Position numbers and translations under genes: made by a program
In this document: positions 16,982 through 25,132 of the stretch, piece by piece
Layout of the letters: each line of letters begins with the position of its first letter
How positions within the stretch are numbered: the stretch's first letter is position 1
Virus record (IMG/VR): IMGVR_UViG_3300008459_000116
Span: 1-41,262 of that record
Source of the DNA: a virus
Strand: one strand, 5' to 3'
DNA: 41,262 nt
Notes under the pieces: model-generated
The model's database searches: none
The model's input: only the letters and a program-made list of their open reading frames with translations
Told to the model about the DNA's origin: nothing

Positions 16982-17416
16982 ATGAGCCGCTTATTGTTTG
17001 TTTTGTTTCTTCTGCTTGGCTTAAAAGGTCACGCAATAGAAAATGGCAATTGCGATTGGACAGGAGTTCCTATAGATAGCGAAGGCTGCGTAGACTTTTT
17101 TTGGTATAAAAAAGCAGATGTTATGAAATGCACAAATATGCCAAATTGTTTTAAAATGCAGATGGAAGATATACCAAAAGAAAAACCAAAGAAAAAAGAA
17201 TTCTTTGCTAAAGAAGATGTCGAAGAAAAAAAGAAAATAATTCCAATACTTGATAATTCTGCTGTAGCCCTGTTAAAAAATAGCAGTCTTAAGAACATAA
17301 AGATTATATTTTATAATAAGTCGGGAAAGTTAAGCAAAGATTTTGCTAAAGAAGCAGAGCAATACATATTAGATAAAGGCGTCAAGAAAGACCAATTTAT
17401 TATAGAGATAAGATAA
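16982..17416 (+). CDS. Exported protein with signal peptide
   Basis: 144 residues. MSRLLFVLFLLLGLKGHA is a clear signal peptide, with cleavage likely after HA (residue 18). The mature N-terminus has four Cys (GNCDW, EGCVDF, MKCTN, NCFKM), likely disulphides in the periplasm. A Lys/Glu-rich linker leads to a C-terminal alpha/beta segment (KIIFYNKSGKLSKDF to the end). Function unknown. Confidence 0.7.
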   Translation: MSRLLFVLFLLLGLKGHAIENGNCDWTGVPIDSEGCVDFFWYKKADVMKCTNMPNCFKMQMEDIPKEKPKKKEFFAKEDVEEKKKIIPILDNSAVALLKNSSLKNIKIIFYNKSGKLSKDFAKEAEQYILDKGVKKDQFIIEIR

Positions 17417-17417
17417 C

Positions 17418-18059
17418 ATGGCAGATCAAAAAGCATTAGTAACCTTAAAAGACGGTACAAAAATAGAAGTAACAGATCTTGCAGAATTATCGAAATATTC
17501 TGATCGTCAAGATCTAGATTCTATTTCTTTCTTTGGTGATAATGACGCACCACCTATGGAATCGGCAGCGCCCGCACCAATGCCAGCAGCGTTAATAAAT
17601 GCTACATTATCAATTGATACAAGCCCAAAAACGGAAACAGTAGCAACCGTTGAACAACCAAAGGCAGACCCAGTTGTACCCAAACCACAACCAGCGGGTG
17701 ACGGCGTTACAACAATTACTGTAACAATTGGCGCATTAGCTGGCGCAGCTTCTTCTGCCGGTATGCCAGCAGTTACTAATCTTGTCAAGAATCTAATCAA
17801 AAATAAATTAAAATTTAAAAAGAAGGGTGGCGATTCTAAACCAGAAGAAGAAAAAGAAGAACCAACCGATTGCAAAACTCATCAAATCAAAGCTAGTGCT
17901 AAATTTACGTCACTATCAGCTAGAATAACGGCACTTGAGAATAGACCACAGCCAGAATCTAAATCATCGTTTGATACCGATTCATTTGATGATCTAGACG
18001 ATAAACTCAAAAAACTTGAAAAGCGCATTAAAATGTTAGAAGCTAAAAGGAAGAAATAA
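17418..18059 (+). CDS. Hypothetical protein with central hydrophobic segment and coiled coil
   Basis: 213 residues: N-terminal 50 acidic, Pro/Ala/Thr linker (55-95), hydrophobic TITVTIGALAGAASSAGMPA (about 100-119) that may insert in a membrane, basic KLKFKKKGG, then a Glu/Lys tail with a leucine-zipper-like end (DDKLKKLEKRIKMLEAK). The stop overlaps the next start as TAATG. Function unknown. Confidence 0.6.
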   Translation: MADQKALVTLKDGTKIEVTDLAELSKYSDRQDLDSISFFGDNDAPPMESAAPAPMPAALINATLSIDTSPKTETVATVEQPKADPVVPKPQPAGDGVTTITVTIGALAGAASSAGMPAVTNLVKNLIKNKLKFKKKGGDSKPEEEKEEPTDCKTHQIKASAKFTSLSARITALENRPQPESKSSFDTDSFDDLDDKLKKLEKRIKMLEAKRKK

Positions 18060-18460
18060 TGTTGACTCTTTTTATATTTGACAAGAAGGAATTAGAGGTC
18101 GGCATAGAAAAAGAAATGAAGGAACATGGCATGAGCCATGAAGAAGCTCTTAGAACGGCCAAAGACCATCTTAAAGAGAACCCACATTATTATAGCATAG
18201 CTGACAGTGTTGGCCTTGAAGACGAAGAACTAAACGAAGCTAAGAAAAAAAAGAAAAAGAAAGCCAAATATAAAAGCGGTTTTGGTAAAGGTAAAATGGG
18301 CAATAGCAAACATGCCCAAGGTATACCAAGCGGGAAGAACTTTCCCTTTACCCAGAAGTCTGGTAGACTATGGAAGATAAGGGCTGCTGCTGAAAAAGGC
18401 CCAGTTGTGGCAGTAGGAGCAGGATTTGGTGGACCAGCCGAAGGGCTTGAAAAAGAATAA
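18059..18460 (+). CDS. Proprotein: DUF5661-like leader, LNE|A site, poly-Lys tail
   Basis: 133 residues. Residues 10-46 (KELEVGIEKEM, EEALRTAKDHLKENPHYY) follow the pattern I associate with the DUF5661 family. L-N-E|A at 58-61 is followed by seven Lys and a Gly/Lys-rich basic tail ending in GAGFGGPAEG. This is the third protein in the cluster with acidic leader, prohead-type cleavage site and Lys run. Inference: internal head protein. Confidence 0.7.
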   Translation: MLTLFIFDKKELEVGIEKEMKEHGMSHEEALRTAKDHLKENPHYYSIADSVGLEDEELNEAKKKKKKKAKYKSGFGKGKMGNSKHAQGIPSGKNFPFTQKSGRLWKIRAAAEKGPVVAVGAGFGGPAEGLEKE

Positions 18461-18487
18461 ATACTGTGGTATAACAGCAGTATAGCG

Positions 18488-18496
18488 ACTATTTAT
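18488..18496 (+). promoter_or_regulatory. ACTATTTAT element, candidate late promoter
   Basis: Ends 17 nt upstream of the ATG at 18514, with RBS ACGAGGAAT between. The spacing is the same as for the 25508 copy and its gene. A transcript starting about 7 nt downstream would have a very short leader. A small inverted repeat (ATACTG..CAGTAT, 18461-18483) precedes it. Confidence 0.55.
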
Positions 18497-18513
18497 GTTA
18501 CGAGGAATATTAT

Positions 18514-18948
18514 ATGAAAATTTCTAAAGATAGATTAAAGCAAATTATCAAAGAAGAATTAACCGTTGGTGTTGTTGGTGGAGAACCAATGCATGGCGGT
18601 GAAGAAGGTGGGCATGATGAATATGCTGGTAGCGAATATCCACGCGACCAACATGGCTACGAAGGCGAAATGGCAAAAACCAATCTTTGGAAGATTGCCG
18701 AATATGCCCAAGAAATGCACGATCTTATCCATGATGATGAAGATTTAGAGCCTTGGGTTGAAGAAAAGATTGCGGTTGCGGCGTACATGATGGACCAAAT
18801 TGGCCACCACCTACAATATAAGAAACATCGCGGTCACGAAGAAGCGGAAGGCGAGCCGGGGCATGTTGACTTTTCCCATGACGAAGAACATGAGGATGAA
18901 GAAGACGAAGACCTTATCGTAGGCGATGAGCTTTGCGAAGATTGCTAA
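18514..18948 (+). CDS. Capsid-targeted protein, His/Glu-rich
   Basis: 144 residues. MKISKDRLKQIIKEE leader of the same type as 4737, 20869 and 25534, but no exact (L/I)xE|(A/G) site just after it. The core KTNLWKIAEYAQEMHDLI, EPWVEEKIAVAAYMMDQI matches a short helical domain I have seen repeatedly in T4-like marine phages. The rest is rich in His, Glu and Gly with an ending CEDC. First gene of a likely late operon (18514-21672). Confidence 0.75.
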   Translation: MKISKDRLKQIIKEELTVGVVGGEPMHGGEEGGHDEYAGSEYPRDQHGYEGEMAKTNLWKIAEYAQEMHDLIHDDEDLEPWVEEKIAVAAYMMDQIGHHLQYKKHRGHEEAEGEPGHVDFSHDEEHEDEEDEDLIVGDELCEDC

Positions 18949-18963
18949 AGGGAAAACAATATA

Positions 18964-20592
18964 ATGGCTAATTCTATTCGTGAAACAAAAATATTACTTG
19001 AAGGCTTCCGCCGTTTTGCTATTAAAGAAGCAGAGAAACCAGCCGAAGGTGTAGAGATAGTAAGAGTATTTGACTTTGATGGTACTCTTTTTGAGCCACA
19101 AGATGAGCTTTTTAAAAATCCACTTTGGCGCTCTTTATTAAAATCAGCAGATTATAAAAAAATCATGGCAATTGGTAAACAATCTGCAAATGAAGAAGTT
19201 TTAACAAAGCTAAAAGAAACAAATTTTGGAGGAAAACCAGTTAAATCATATGTAGTATCTTTAGTTGGATCTACTGGCTTCCCTATCACTGGTCATAAAC
19301 TAGCTGATCTAGCATTAAAAAATGATGTAGGCTTAACCAGTTTTGTAGATAAGATCGATAAAACAGCAGAATTTAAAAAAGCTAAAGAGCAAGCTGTAAG
19401 CCAAAAATCAGAAGATCCGCTAAGATCTTTCTTCAAAAAGTATACTAGATTAAAAGATATTATCTTGGATAAATCTGTTACAGAAATAGAAGCATTAAAA
19501 AAGAAAATTTCATTTTATGAAGAATATCCAGTAGATGGTACAAAACAAGAACAAGCGGCGGTTAAACAAAAGTATGGCGTTAAACAATATCAGCCTAGCT
19601 TTGATTTAAAAAATGCCAAAGCTGTCGTTCAAGAGTTTGAAGAATCTACAAGCAATAAAGAAAGTGTAGACTCGCTAGACAATGAACGCCTAGTTGCAAT
19701 TCAAAAACAACTAATTGAAGAATTTTTAAAAGCTAAAAGTGCAAGCGTAGTAAGAGTTGATGTAAAGAGTAGCCTTGCAGAAAGAACCAGCGAAGAACAA
19801 GGTTATGAATTAGTCAAAGGTACATCAGGCAAAAGACCTTTAGTGCAAAAAATAGCATCTGAAAATAAAGGCGCTTCATTTGAAATATATGATAATTTAC
19901 CACAATCATTAAATGATATGGTTGTTGGCGTAACAAATGTTATTGCACCTTCTGAAGAAGAGAAATCATCATTAATTGTTCAAGGAAAATTAAAAAAATT
20001 CCTAGTTGGCGAAGATGGTTCCATACAAGACCAAAGTTTTGGTAGAGTTTCAACGTCAAAATCGGAAACGCCAGAACAAGCATCGCAAAGAGATGTAACT
20101 GGCGCACAAAGAAAATTTGACCAGATTAAAAGAAGACTATTTGACGATTTTAAAATATTATTAACGGGCGGCGCAAAAGGCCGTCCATCCTCTGAAAAAA
20201 GAAAAGCTTTTGCAGATGGTTTAAACGCTTGGATGTCTGATAAAAAGAATGCAGAACAGTATGGCGACTTAATAAAAGTTTTAAATGCTATGTTATTTTC
20301 TAAAACGGAAAACCCTTCAACAACGACATCAGATGCAATTAAATTAAGAGATGAAGTATTCAATACATCTGAAAAAATAATTCGCTTATTCGATCTTCTT
20401 AATACATTTACAACTTCTGGTGATGAAGAAAAATTAAAGAACGATATTTTAAGCAAAATGCCAAAAACTGTACCGTCTTCGGATGAAGAAGATTATGAAG
20501 GTGACCGTGATCTTGATGAATCAATCTACGAAGAATTAGAACGCCTGCAAACAAACAGGAAATATACATTTAGTATAACATCAAAGAAATAG
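18964..20592 (+). CDS. HAD-like hydrolase fused to capsid-targeting leader
   Basis: 542 residues. N-terminus KILLEGFRRFAIKEAEKP carries two gp21-type sites, L-L-E|G (11-14) and I-K-E|A (20-23). It is followed at once by HAD motif I, VFDFDGTLF (35-43), with the nucleophile Asp37 and Asp39. The remaining 480 residues are Lys/Glu-rich and do not show other HAD motifs that I can place with confidence. HAD-like proteins with such leaders occur in other large myoviruses. Inference: an enzyme or enzyme-derived protein packaged in the head. Confidence 0.75.
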   Translation: MANSIRETKILLEGFRRFAIKEAEKPAEGVEIVRVFDFDGTLFEPQDELFKNPLWRSLLKSADYKKIMAIGKQSANEEVLTKLKETNFGGKPVKSYVVSLVGSTGFPITGHKLADLALKNDVGLTSFVDKIDKTAEFKKAKEQAVSQKSEDPLRSFFKKYTRLKDIILDKSVTEIEALKKKISFYEEYPVDGTKQEQAAVKQKYGVKQYQPSFDLKNAKAVVQEFEESTSNKESVDSLDNERLVAIQKQLIEEFLKAKSASVVRVDVKSSLAERTSEEQGYELVKGTSGKRPLVQKIASENKGASFEIYDNLPQSLNDMVVGVTNVIAPSEEEKSSLIVQGKLKKFLVGEDGSIQDQSFGRVSTSKSETPEQASQRDVTGAQRKFDQIKRRLFDDFKILLTGGAKGRPSSEKRKAFADGLNAWMSDKKNAEQYGDLIKVLNAMLFSKTENPSTTTSDAIKLRDEVFNTSEKIIRLFDLLNTFTTSGDEEKLKNDILSKMPKTVPSSDEEDYEGDRDLDESIYEELERLQTNRKYTFSITSKK

Positions 20593-20600
20593 GGTAGCAC

Positions 20601-20867
20601 ATGTGTACAATTTGTAAAAAATTTAAAAGAGGATCAATTTCATTAGCGGAAGCCCGTGAAGAATTAGACGAGCAAGCAGAATATCTAAGCGAGGATCACA
20701 TCGAAGATATTGAAGAAATGTTGTCTGAAGCAGAAGATGCCTATGATTATATAAGCGAACGTAAAGGTGATTATGTATCTGCTGATGATGAAGATATGGC
20801 ATATGATGATGCTGATTTACCATTACTAGACGAATCTTATGATCTAGGCGATGAAGAGGATAATTAA
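20601..20867 (+). CDS. Very acidic small protein, 88 aa
   Basis: Starts MCTICKKFKRG with a CxxC, then becomes extremely acidic (Asp/Glu to the end, including DYVSADDEDMAYDDAD). L-A-E|A (15-18) and L-S-E|A (41-44) match head-protease sites. 8-nt gap from the previous gene and 1-nt gap to the next. Perhaps a scaffold-type peptide; inference only. Confidence 0.65.
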   Translation: MCTICKKFKRGSISLAEAREELDEQAEYLSEDHIEDIEEMLSEAEDAYDYISERKGDYVSADDEDMAYDDADLPLLDESYDLGDEEDN

Positions 20868-20868
20868 A

Positions 20869-21672
20869 ATGAAATTAACAAAAGAATATTTAAAAGGTTT
20901 AGTTAAAGAATCATTAGAGGAAGGTGATTTTCATAAAAGGCATGGTCATGATCTCCCCTCTATTGGTGGCCTTAAAGGCGTTGAAAGAAAGGCATTAGGA
21001 TATCTTAAAGCCATAGATAAACTTAAAACACTAGAGCCAAGTTTAGAAGGTGGTTTATCTATAGTAAGAAAAGATTTTAGTTCGGCCCATTCAGATGCTA
21101 TTTCATCAAATTTATCGGATGCAAAAGAAAAATTAAATTTTGGAATTCAAGCTTTAGAAGAAATGGGTGTATTAGACAAAATTGAACAATTAGTAAATGG
21201 GGTCAGAGAAAATAAAATTTCAAAGTCTACCCTTGATAAAATTATCAAGGAAGAGTATACTAAATTAGTAAATGAAGGTGGCGATTTTGATCCTTCTGCT
21301 AAAAGAAGCACAACTGTCTACACTGCAAGAGGAACATCTGTTTCACTTGGATTGGCGTTAGACAAAGGGTTAGCATATAGATTTGAAAAAGGCGGCAAGC
21401 TAATTTATCCAGAAAAGTATCAAAAGAAGCATTGGGGCTATACAATAAGCGATAAGCCATCTGAGCCAGAAAAACCAGATCATCCAACTGTTGCTATGGC
21501 AAAAAAATTTGTTGCAAGCTACGATAGAGCAGATAGATTAGATAATTTACCCGGTGATTTATTTCATACTAGACCAGATAGACTAGAAATTTTAGGTAGA
21601 GCAAGAAAAGCTGCTGCTGGTGACGAAACAGTAAATTTAACACAACAAGAATTAGATAATTTTTACAAATAA
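20869..21672 (+). CDS. Capsid-targeted protein with internal second leader-like helix
   Basis: 267 residues from the ATG at 20869; an in-frame ATG 18 nt upstream lies in the previous gene. Leader MKLTKEYLKGLVKE then L-E-E|G at 16-19. A second leader-like helix occurs inside (STLDKIIKEEYTKLVNEGG, about 123-141). The C-terminal part (RSTTVYTARGTSVSLG, YPEKYQKKHWGY) is an unrecognised domain with an SH3-like strand pattern. Last gene before a terminator. Confidence 0.7.
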   Translation: MKLTKEYLKGLVKESLEEGDFHKRHGHDLPSIGGLKGVERKALGYLKAIDKLKTLEPSLEGGLSIVRKDFSSAHSDAISSNLSDAKEKLNFGIQALEEMGVLDKIEQLVNGVRENKISKSTLDKIIKEEYTKLVNEGGDFDPSAKRSTTVYTARGTSVSLGLALDKGLAYRFEKGGKLIYPEKYQKKHWGYTISDKPSEPEKPDHPTVAMAKKFVASYDRADRLDNLPGDLFHTRPDRLEILGRARKAAAGDETVNLTQQELDNFYK

Positions 21673-21681
21673 TTTTTCTTC

Positions 21682-21730
21682 TTTACTTCACAATTGAACC
21701 ACGGTAGAATGTCTGCCGTGGTTTTCTTTT
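21682..21730 (+). promoter_or_regulatory. Overlapping promoter and terminator before purA
   Basis: TTTACT (21682), 17 nt, TAGAAT (21705) makes a sigma70-like promoter whose -10 lies in the loop of a terminator hairpin, ACCACGGTA..TGCCGTGGT (21698-21722), followed by TTTCTTTTT. The one site ends the late operon and could start the purA transcript. Confidence 0.7.
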
Positions 21731-21740
21731 TGGAGGACGG

Positions 21741-22748
21741 ATGTCAATAGCATATGCAGATGTAATTGTTGATCTACAACAAGGCGATAGCGGCAAGGGT
21801 AAGGTCGCACATCACCTTTGTAAAATTAATGACTATACCCATGTTATAAGGTACAATGGATCGAATAATGCCGGGCATACAATTTATCATGAGGGTAAGA
21901 AAATTGTAACCCATGCAATCCCGATTGGTGTTGTACATGGAATTAAAAGTATTATCGGTCCCGGCTGTGTTGTTAATGCAGAACACTTCTTTCAAGAACT
22001 AAAGGAGCTTCAAGATGCTGGTATTAAAACTGATGGGCTTGTTTTCATTGCCAATAACGCGCACGTCATTACTCCCGAACATCTCGCGGAGGACCGACAA
22101 GATAACACTATCGGAACAACCAAGCGTGGAAACGGTCCAGCCTACCGCGACAAGTACAGCCGTAAGGGCATACGAGCGATGGATGTACCAGAACTAAAGC
22201 CATACCTAATTGATATCTACGAGGAACTACATGAGAAATATGGACGCCATGCTAGAATTCTTTTTGAAGGCGCGCAAGGTTTTGGTTTGGATGTGGATTG
22301 GGGCGATTACCCTTATGTTACTTCATCACATTGCACAGTAGGTAGCGCAATCCTAAATGGTGTACCACCACAATATATTCGTCACGTATGGGGTGTTGCT
22401 AAGATTTACGAAACCTATGTTGGTGCCAAGTCATTTGAACCACCAGATAAGATATTTAAAGAGATCCGTGAACTTGGTAAAGAGTACGGTGCAACAACTG
22501 GCCGTCCCCGCCAATGCAACTGGCTTGATATAAAGATGGTCCGCAAGGCCGCAATCATTAATGGTGTTACAGATATTGTATTCAACAAGATGGATATTCT
22601 TGCACAGATTGGTGAGTGGAAGCTTTATGACGATCAGGGCGCAATTAGAGAATTCGCTAATGAAGATGCAATGAAGCGTTATATCTATAACTATCTGCCA
22701 GACTCTATCAAGCATTATGTGTGGTCTGACAACCCAGATGGTTTCTAG
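21741..22748 (+). CDS. purA: Adenylosuccinate synthetase family (PurA, or PurZ-type variant)
   Basis: 335 residues, shorter than bacterial PurA (about 430) and near the length of archaeal and phage PurA/PurZ proteins. Visible motifs: P-loop-like QQGDSGKGK (13-21; the Asp that acts as general base in PurA is Asp16, while the usual Glu after it is Ser), NNAGHT with catalytic His46, IGTTKRGNGPAY, FEGAQGFGLD, YPYVTSS, TTGRPRQCNW. PurA joins IMP and Asp using GTP; PurZ does this on dGMP towards 2-aminoadenine. No DatZ or MazZ partner is in the window, so PurA chemistry is the default. RBS GGAGGACGG. Confidence 0.9.
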   Translation: MSIAYADVIVDLQQGDSGKGKVAHHLCKINDYTHVIRYNGSNNAGHTIYHEGKKIVTHAIPIGVVHGIKSIIGPGCVVNAEHFFQELKELQDAGIKTDGLVFIANNAHVITPEHLAEDRQDNTIGTTKRGNGPAYRDKYSRKGIRAMDVPELKPYLIDIYEELHEKYGRHARILFEGAQGFGLDVDWGDYPYVTSSHCTVGSAILNGVPPQYIRHVWGVAKIYETYVGAKSFEPPDKIFKEIRELGKEYGATTGRPRQCNWLDIKMVRKAAIINGVTDIVFNKMDILAQIGEWKLYDDQGAIREFANEDAMKRYIYNYLPDSIKHYVWSDNPDGF

Positions 22749-22756
22749 GAGGAATC

Positions 22757-23107
22757 ATGGTCAATAGACATAAGCATGGCGCTAAAATGAGAAGGCTTGC
22801 GGAACAGATGGCAAGAAAATATAATAATAAATTGCCTATTGGCGAACTTGTTTCACAAAAATATGTTACTGGTTCTATTGGTCTTAAGCTAACAGACTTT
22901 GAGCCTAGGCGTAAATACTATAAAAAGCCAGAATATACTGGTAAGGCAACAGAATTAAAAGTATTGCAACAGTATAACTTCTACTGTACAGTTCTTTGGT
23001 TGCACCACCCAGATCTAGAAAGTGGTTCTCTTGAAAAATATGATAATGTTTACTTTGATATGATTAAGAAAGCAGATGAAAAGAAAGTTCTTGAAAGACT
23101 CAAGTAG
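22757..23107 (+). CDS. Hypothetical basic protein, 116 aa
   Basis: Basic N-terminus (NRHKHGAKMRRLAEQMARKY), central FEPRRKYYKKPEY, then a WLHHPD stretch and helical end. RBS GGAGGAATC, 8 nt after purA, so co-transcribed. The promoter of the next gene overlaps its 3' end. Function unknown. Confidence 0.65.
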   Translation: MVNRHKHGAKMRRLAEQMARKYNNKLPIGELVSQKYVTGSIGLKLTDFEPRRKYYKKPEYTGKATELKVLQQYNFYCTVLWLHHPDLESGSLEKYDNVYFDMIKKADEKKVLERLK

Positions 23108-23119
23108 TTGTGCTAGAAT
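23091..23119 (+). promoter_or_regulatory. Sigma70 promoter for the H1-like gene, with leader hairpin
   Basis: TTGAAA (23091), 17 nt, TAGAAT (23114) preceded by TGC (extended -10). The leader contains a perfect hairpin GCTCT-CACAGT-AGAGC (23134-23149) before RBS AAAGGGA. Confidence 0.85.
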
Positions 23120-23165
23120 GCTTTTACTAAGTCGCTCTCACAGTAGAGCAGAAAAGGGAAAACAA

Positions 23166-23450
23166 ATGGCTCGTTCAACTTCAACTCGTTCACGCACTAC
23201 CCGCACCACCCGCAAGACTCCTGCTCGTCGCACCACCACTGCTCGTACCACTAAGCCTGTACGTGCTGCCGATAAGCGCACCCTAAAGTATTACAACTTT
23301 CAATACAACCGCGATGATGTTTCACATGCCCGTGGTGCTAACAGTGTAACAATCACCGACCGCTCAAACATCGGCAACAGCGTTTCACTAAGCCTACAAG
23401 AAGCTCGCGCTCTATACGACTTCATTGGCTCACAAATTCGTTCACGATAA
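23166..23450 (+). CDS. Histone H1-like basic DNA-binding protein
   Basis: 94 residues from ATG 23166; the longer in-frame ORF runs back through the promoter and is rejected. Residues 1-45 are nearly all Arg, Thr, Ser, Lys, Ala and Pro (TTRKTPARRTTTARTTK), like histone H1 or bacterial HctA-type tails. Residues 48-94 form a small mixed domain (LKYYNFQYNRDDV, SLQEARALYDFIGSQI). Codon choice is visibly more GC-rich than in neighbouring genes, which with its own strong promoter, leader hairpin and terminator suggests high expression. Likely binds DNA or RNA. Confidence 0.75.
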   Translation: MARSTSTRSRTTRTTRKTPARRTTTARTTKPVRAADKRTLKYYNFQYNRDDVSHARGANSVTITDRSNIGNSVSLSLQEARALYDFIGSQIRSR

Positions 23451-23476
23451 ACTCCTCCTCCTTTCGTTCGTGAACG

Positions 23477-23513
23477 GCCCCCCTAGCTTTAACCACTAGG
23501 GGGGCATTTTTTT
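23477..23513 (+). terminator. Strong intrinsic terminator
   Basis: CCCCCCTAG, 9-nt loop, CTAGGGGGG, CA, then a run of seven T. Ends the H1-like transcript. Confidence 0.92.
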
Positions 23514-23524
23514 GAGAGGGTACA

Positions 23525-23788
23525 ATGGATCCAAAAACTTATGTCTTGTTAACAAGAAGCAACAACGGAACCTATATAGACAAAGTCAATGTTTGCGCTG
23601 ATCTAAACCTTTGTAGGCAAATTTTACAAGCTATGATTAACGCCAACAAGAACGCCAACAGGGCCGAAATACTTGAAGGCAATCGTGATTATATTGGTGA
23701 TTTTCGAGTAAAGCCATTACAAAAATTTTCTATTAACATGCACAGGAATCTTGTGCTTGAGGTAGATGATGCGAACAATAAAAGTTAA
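23525..23788 (+). CDS. Hypothetical protein, 87 aa
   Basis: RBS GAGAGGGTACA. N-terminal strand pattern TYVLLTRSNNGTYIDKVNVCAD, then a helix with repeated Asn/Ala (AMINANKNANRAE). Overlaps the next gene by 23 nt. No family recognised. Confidence 0.6.
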   Translation: MDPKTYVLLTRSNNGTYIDKVNVCADLNLCRQILQAMINANKNANRAEILEGNRDYIGDFRVKPLQKFSINMHRNLVLEVDDANNKS

Positions 23789-24026
23789 AGGCGCTGATAT
23801 TATACGGCACCCAAATGACTGTAAGCGGATTCAAGATATCTTGATTGATAAAGGCCTATATGCTACACTAGAACAGTGCCAGCAGCTTTGGGAAAAGTAT
23901 TCAGAAGATCATTGGTGTGCTGGCTGGCTTGTCCTAGAAGGATCAACAAACGATGACATCTATTATGCCATTAAAGAATATTATGAAGAAGGGCCGGATA
24001 GCGGCATGGATACGCGATACCTATGA
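23766..24026 (+). CDS. Hypothetical protein, 86 aa
   Basis: Tandem ATGATG start at 23766, preceded by TTGAGGTAG. Mixed alpha/beta, Cys at 18, 38 and 51, Trp-rich middle (DHWCAGWLVLEG). Overlaps both neighbours, so translation is probably coupled. Unrecognised. Confidence 0.6.
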   Translation: MMRTIKVKGADIIRHPNDCKRIQDILIDKGLYATLEQCQQLWEKYSEDHWCAGWLVLEGSTNDDIYYAIKEYYEEGPDSGMDTRYL

Positions 24027-24525
24027 ATATAGTTGGCTTTGGTATGTCGTCAAATGGGTTAAAGACTTTGCTTGGTATCCCATTATATATCGTACTACCC
24101 GTAGGTATCATATCCTCGACCTTCGTGATGCTGGTAACGGCTATGATATTGGGTGGCATGACAGCGATAGCCAAATCCTTCAAGCAAACTTTCTTATCCT
24201 TAAAAACTTCGTTGAAAAAGAACAGCCATTCAAATACATAGACTGGGATTACGATGAAGAATATTCTAAACTTGGTAAAGAAATTAAAGACCTTTATGTT
24301 TGGTGGACGGTAGAACGCGCAAAAGAGCATGCCGAACTTGCTGCTGAGTGGGATAAGCGTGATCTTAGTTGGCGTACTGAGCCTACTGAAAATGGCAAAT
24401 ATCACCGAATGGTTTGGACAGGTGACGAGGTAAAAGACCTACATAAACGTGAAGAAGAATTGCACGAAAAAGATACGGAAATGTTAATTAGATTGATGAA
24501 AATCCGTAGAAGTTTATGGACTTAG
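23983..24525 (+). CDS. Hypothetical protein, about 180 aa
   Basis: Start uncertain: ATG 23983 (MKKGRIAAW) is preferred over 23953 to reduce overlap, but neither has a good RBS. Very aromatic N-terminus (YEYSWLWYVVKWVKDFAWYPIIY, positions about 12-34) that could touch a membrane, followed by HILDLRDAGNGYDIGWHDSD and a charged helical C-terminus. I do not recognise the family with confidence. Confidence 0.65.
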   Translation: MKKGRIAAWIRDTYEYSWLWYVVKWVKDFAWYPIIYRTTRRYHILDLRDAGNGYDIGWHDSDSQILQANFLILKNFVEKEQPFKYIDWDYDEEYSKLGKEIKDLYVWWTVERAKEHAELAAEWDKRDLSWRTEPTENGKYHRMVWTGDEVKDLHKREEELHEKDTEMLIRLMKIRRSLWT

Positions 24526-24555
24526 CACTAATTAGTGACAAGGAGGAAGTCATGA

Positions 24556-25131
24556 ATGTCACTATTAACAGAAGAGAAATTAAAGGCAATTTTTCCAAAG
24601 GCACCACCAGATAAACTAAAAGCTTACGGCCCAATCTTTGGAAAAGCTTGCGAGGAAATGGGTTTCAATACCCCAAAGCGTATCGCTGCTCTATTAGGTC
24701 AAATTGGTGTTGAGAGCGGCGAACTACGTTACGATAAGGAACTACCATCAGTATATAACAAGAAAGACCCAAAGGACAAGAACGAACCAACTGGTACGCT
24801 ATATGAAGGTCGCAAGAACCTTGGCAATCTACAGGCTGGCGACGGTCCAAAGTTTATTGGCCGTGGTGTTCTACAATTAACTGGTCGTGAGAACTATACC
24901 CTTTATGGTAAGAAGCTAGGTTTAGATTTAGTTGGCAACCCAGAACTTGCTTGCTCGCCAGAAGTTTCAGTTAAGATTGCTTGCCAATATTTTAAAGATC
25001 GTAAACTAGACGAAGCTGCTGATAAATGGGATCTTGATACAATTACCCTAAAAGTAAATGGTAAAGCAAAGCTCCATCACGATAAGCGCGTTGCATATAG
25101 TGAACATGCACTAAAAGTATTAGGCGGTTAA
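24556..25131 (+). CDS. Endolysin, glycoside hydrolase family 19 (chitinase-like)
   Basis: 191 residues. GH19 hallmarks: catalytic Glu53 in GQIGVESGELRY, then FIGRGVLQLTGRENY and LGLDLVGNPELACSPEVSVK. In phages this fold cleaves peptidoglycan for lysis. No signal peptide, so release would need a holin or similar. RBS AGGAGGAAG; ATG 24556 chosen over an out-of-frame ATG four bases earlier. Followed 1 nt later by a small gene of unknown role. Confidence 0.92.
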   Translation: MSLLTEEKLKAIFPKAPPDKLKAYGPIFGKACEEMGFNTPKRIAALLGQIGVESGELRYDKELPSVYNKKDPKDKNEPTGTLYEGRKNLGNLQAGDGPKFIGRGVLQLTGRENYTLYGKKLGLDLVGNPELACSPEVSVKIACQYFKDRKLDEAADKWDLDTITLKVNGKAKLHHDKRVAYSEHALKVLGG

Positions 25132-25132
25132 A

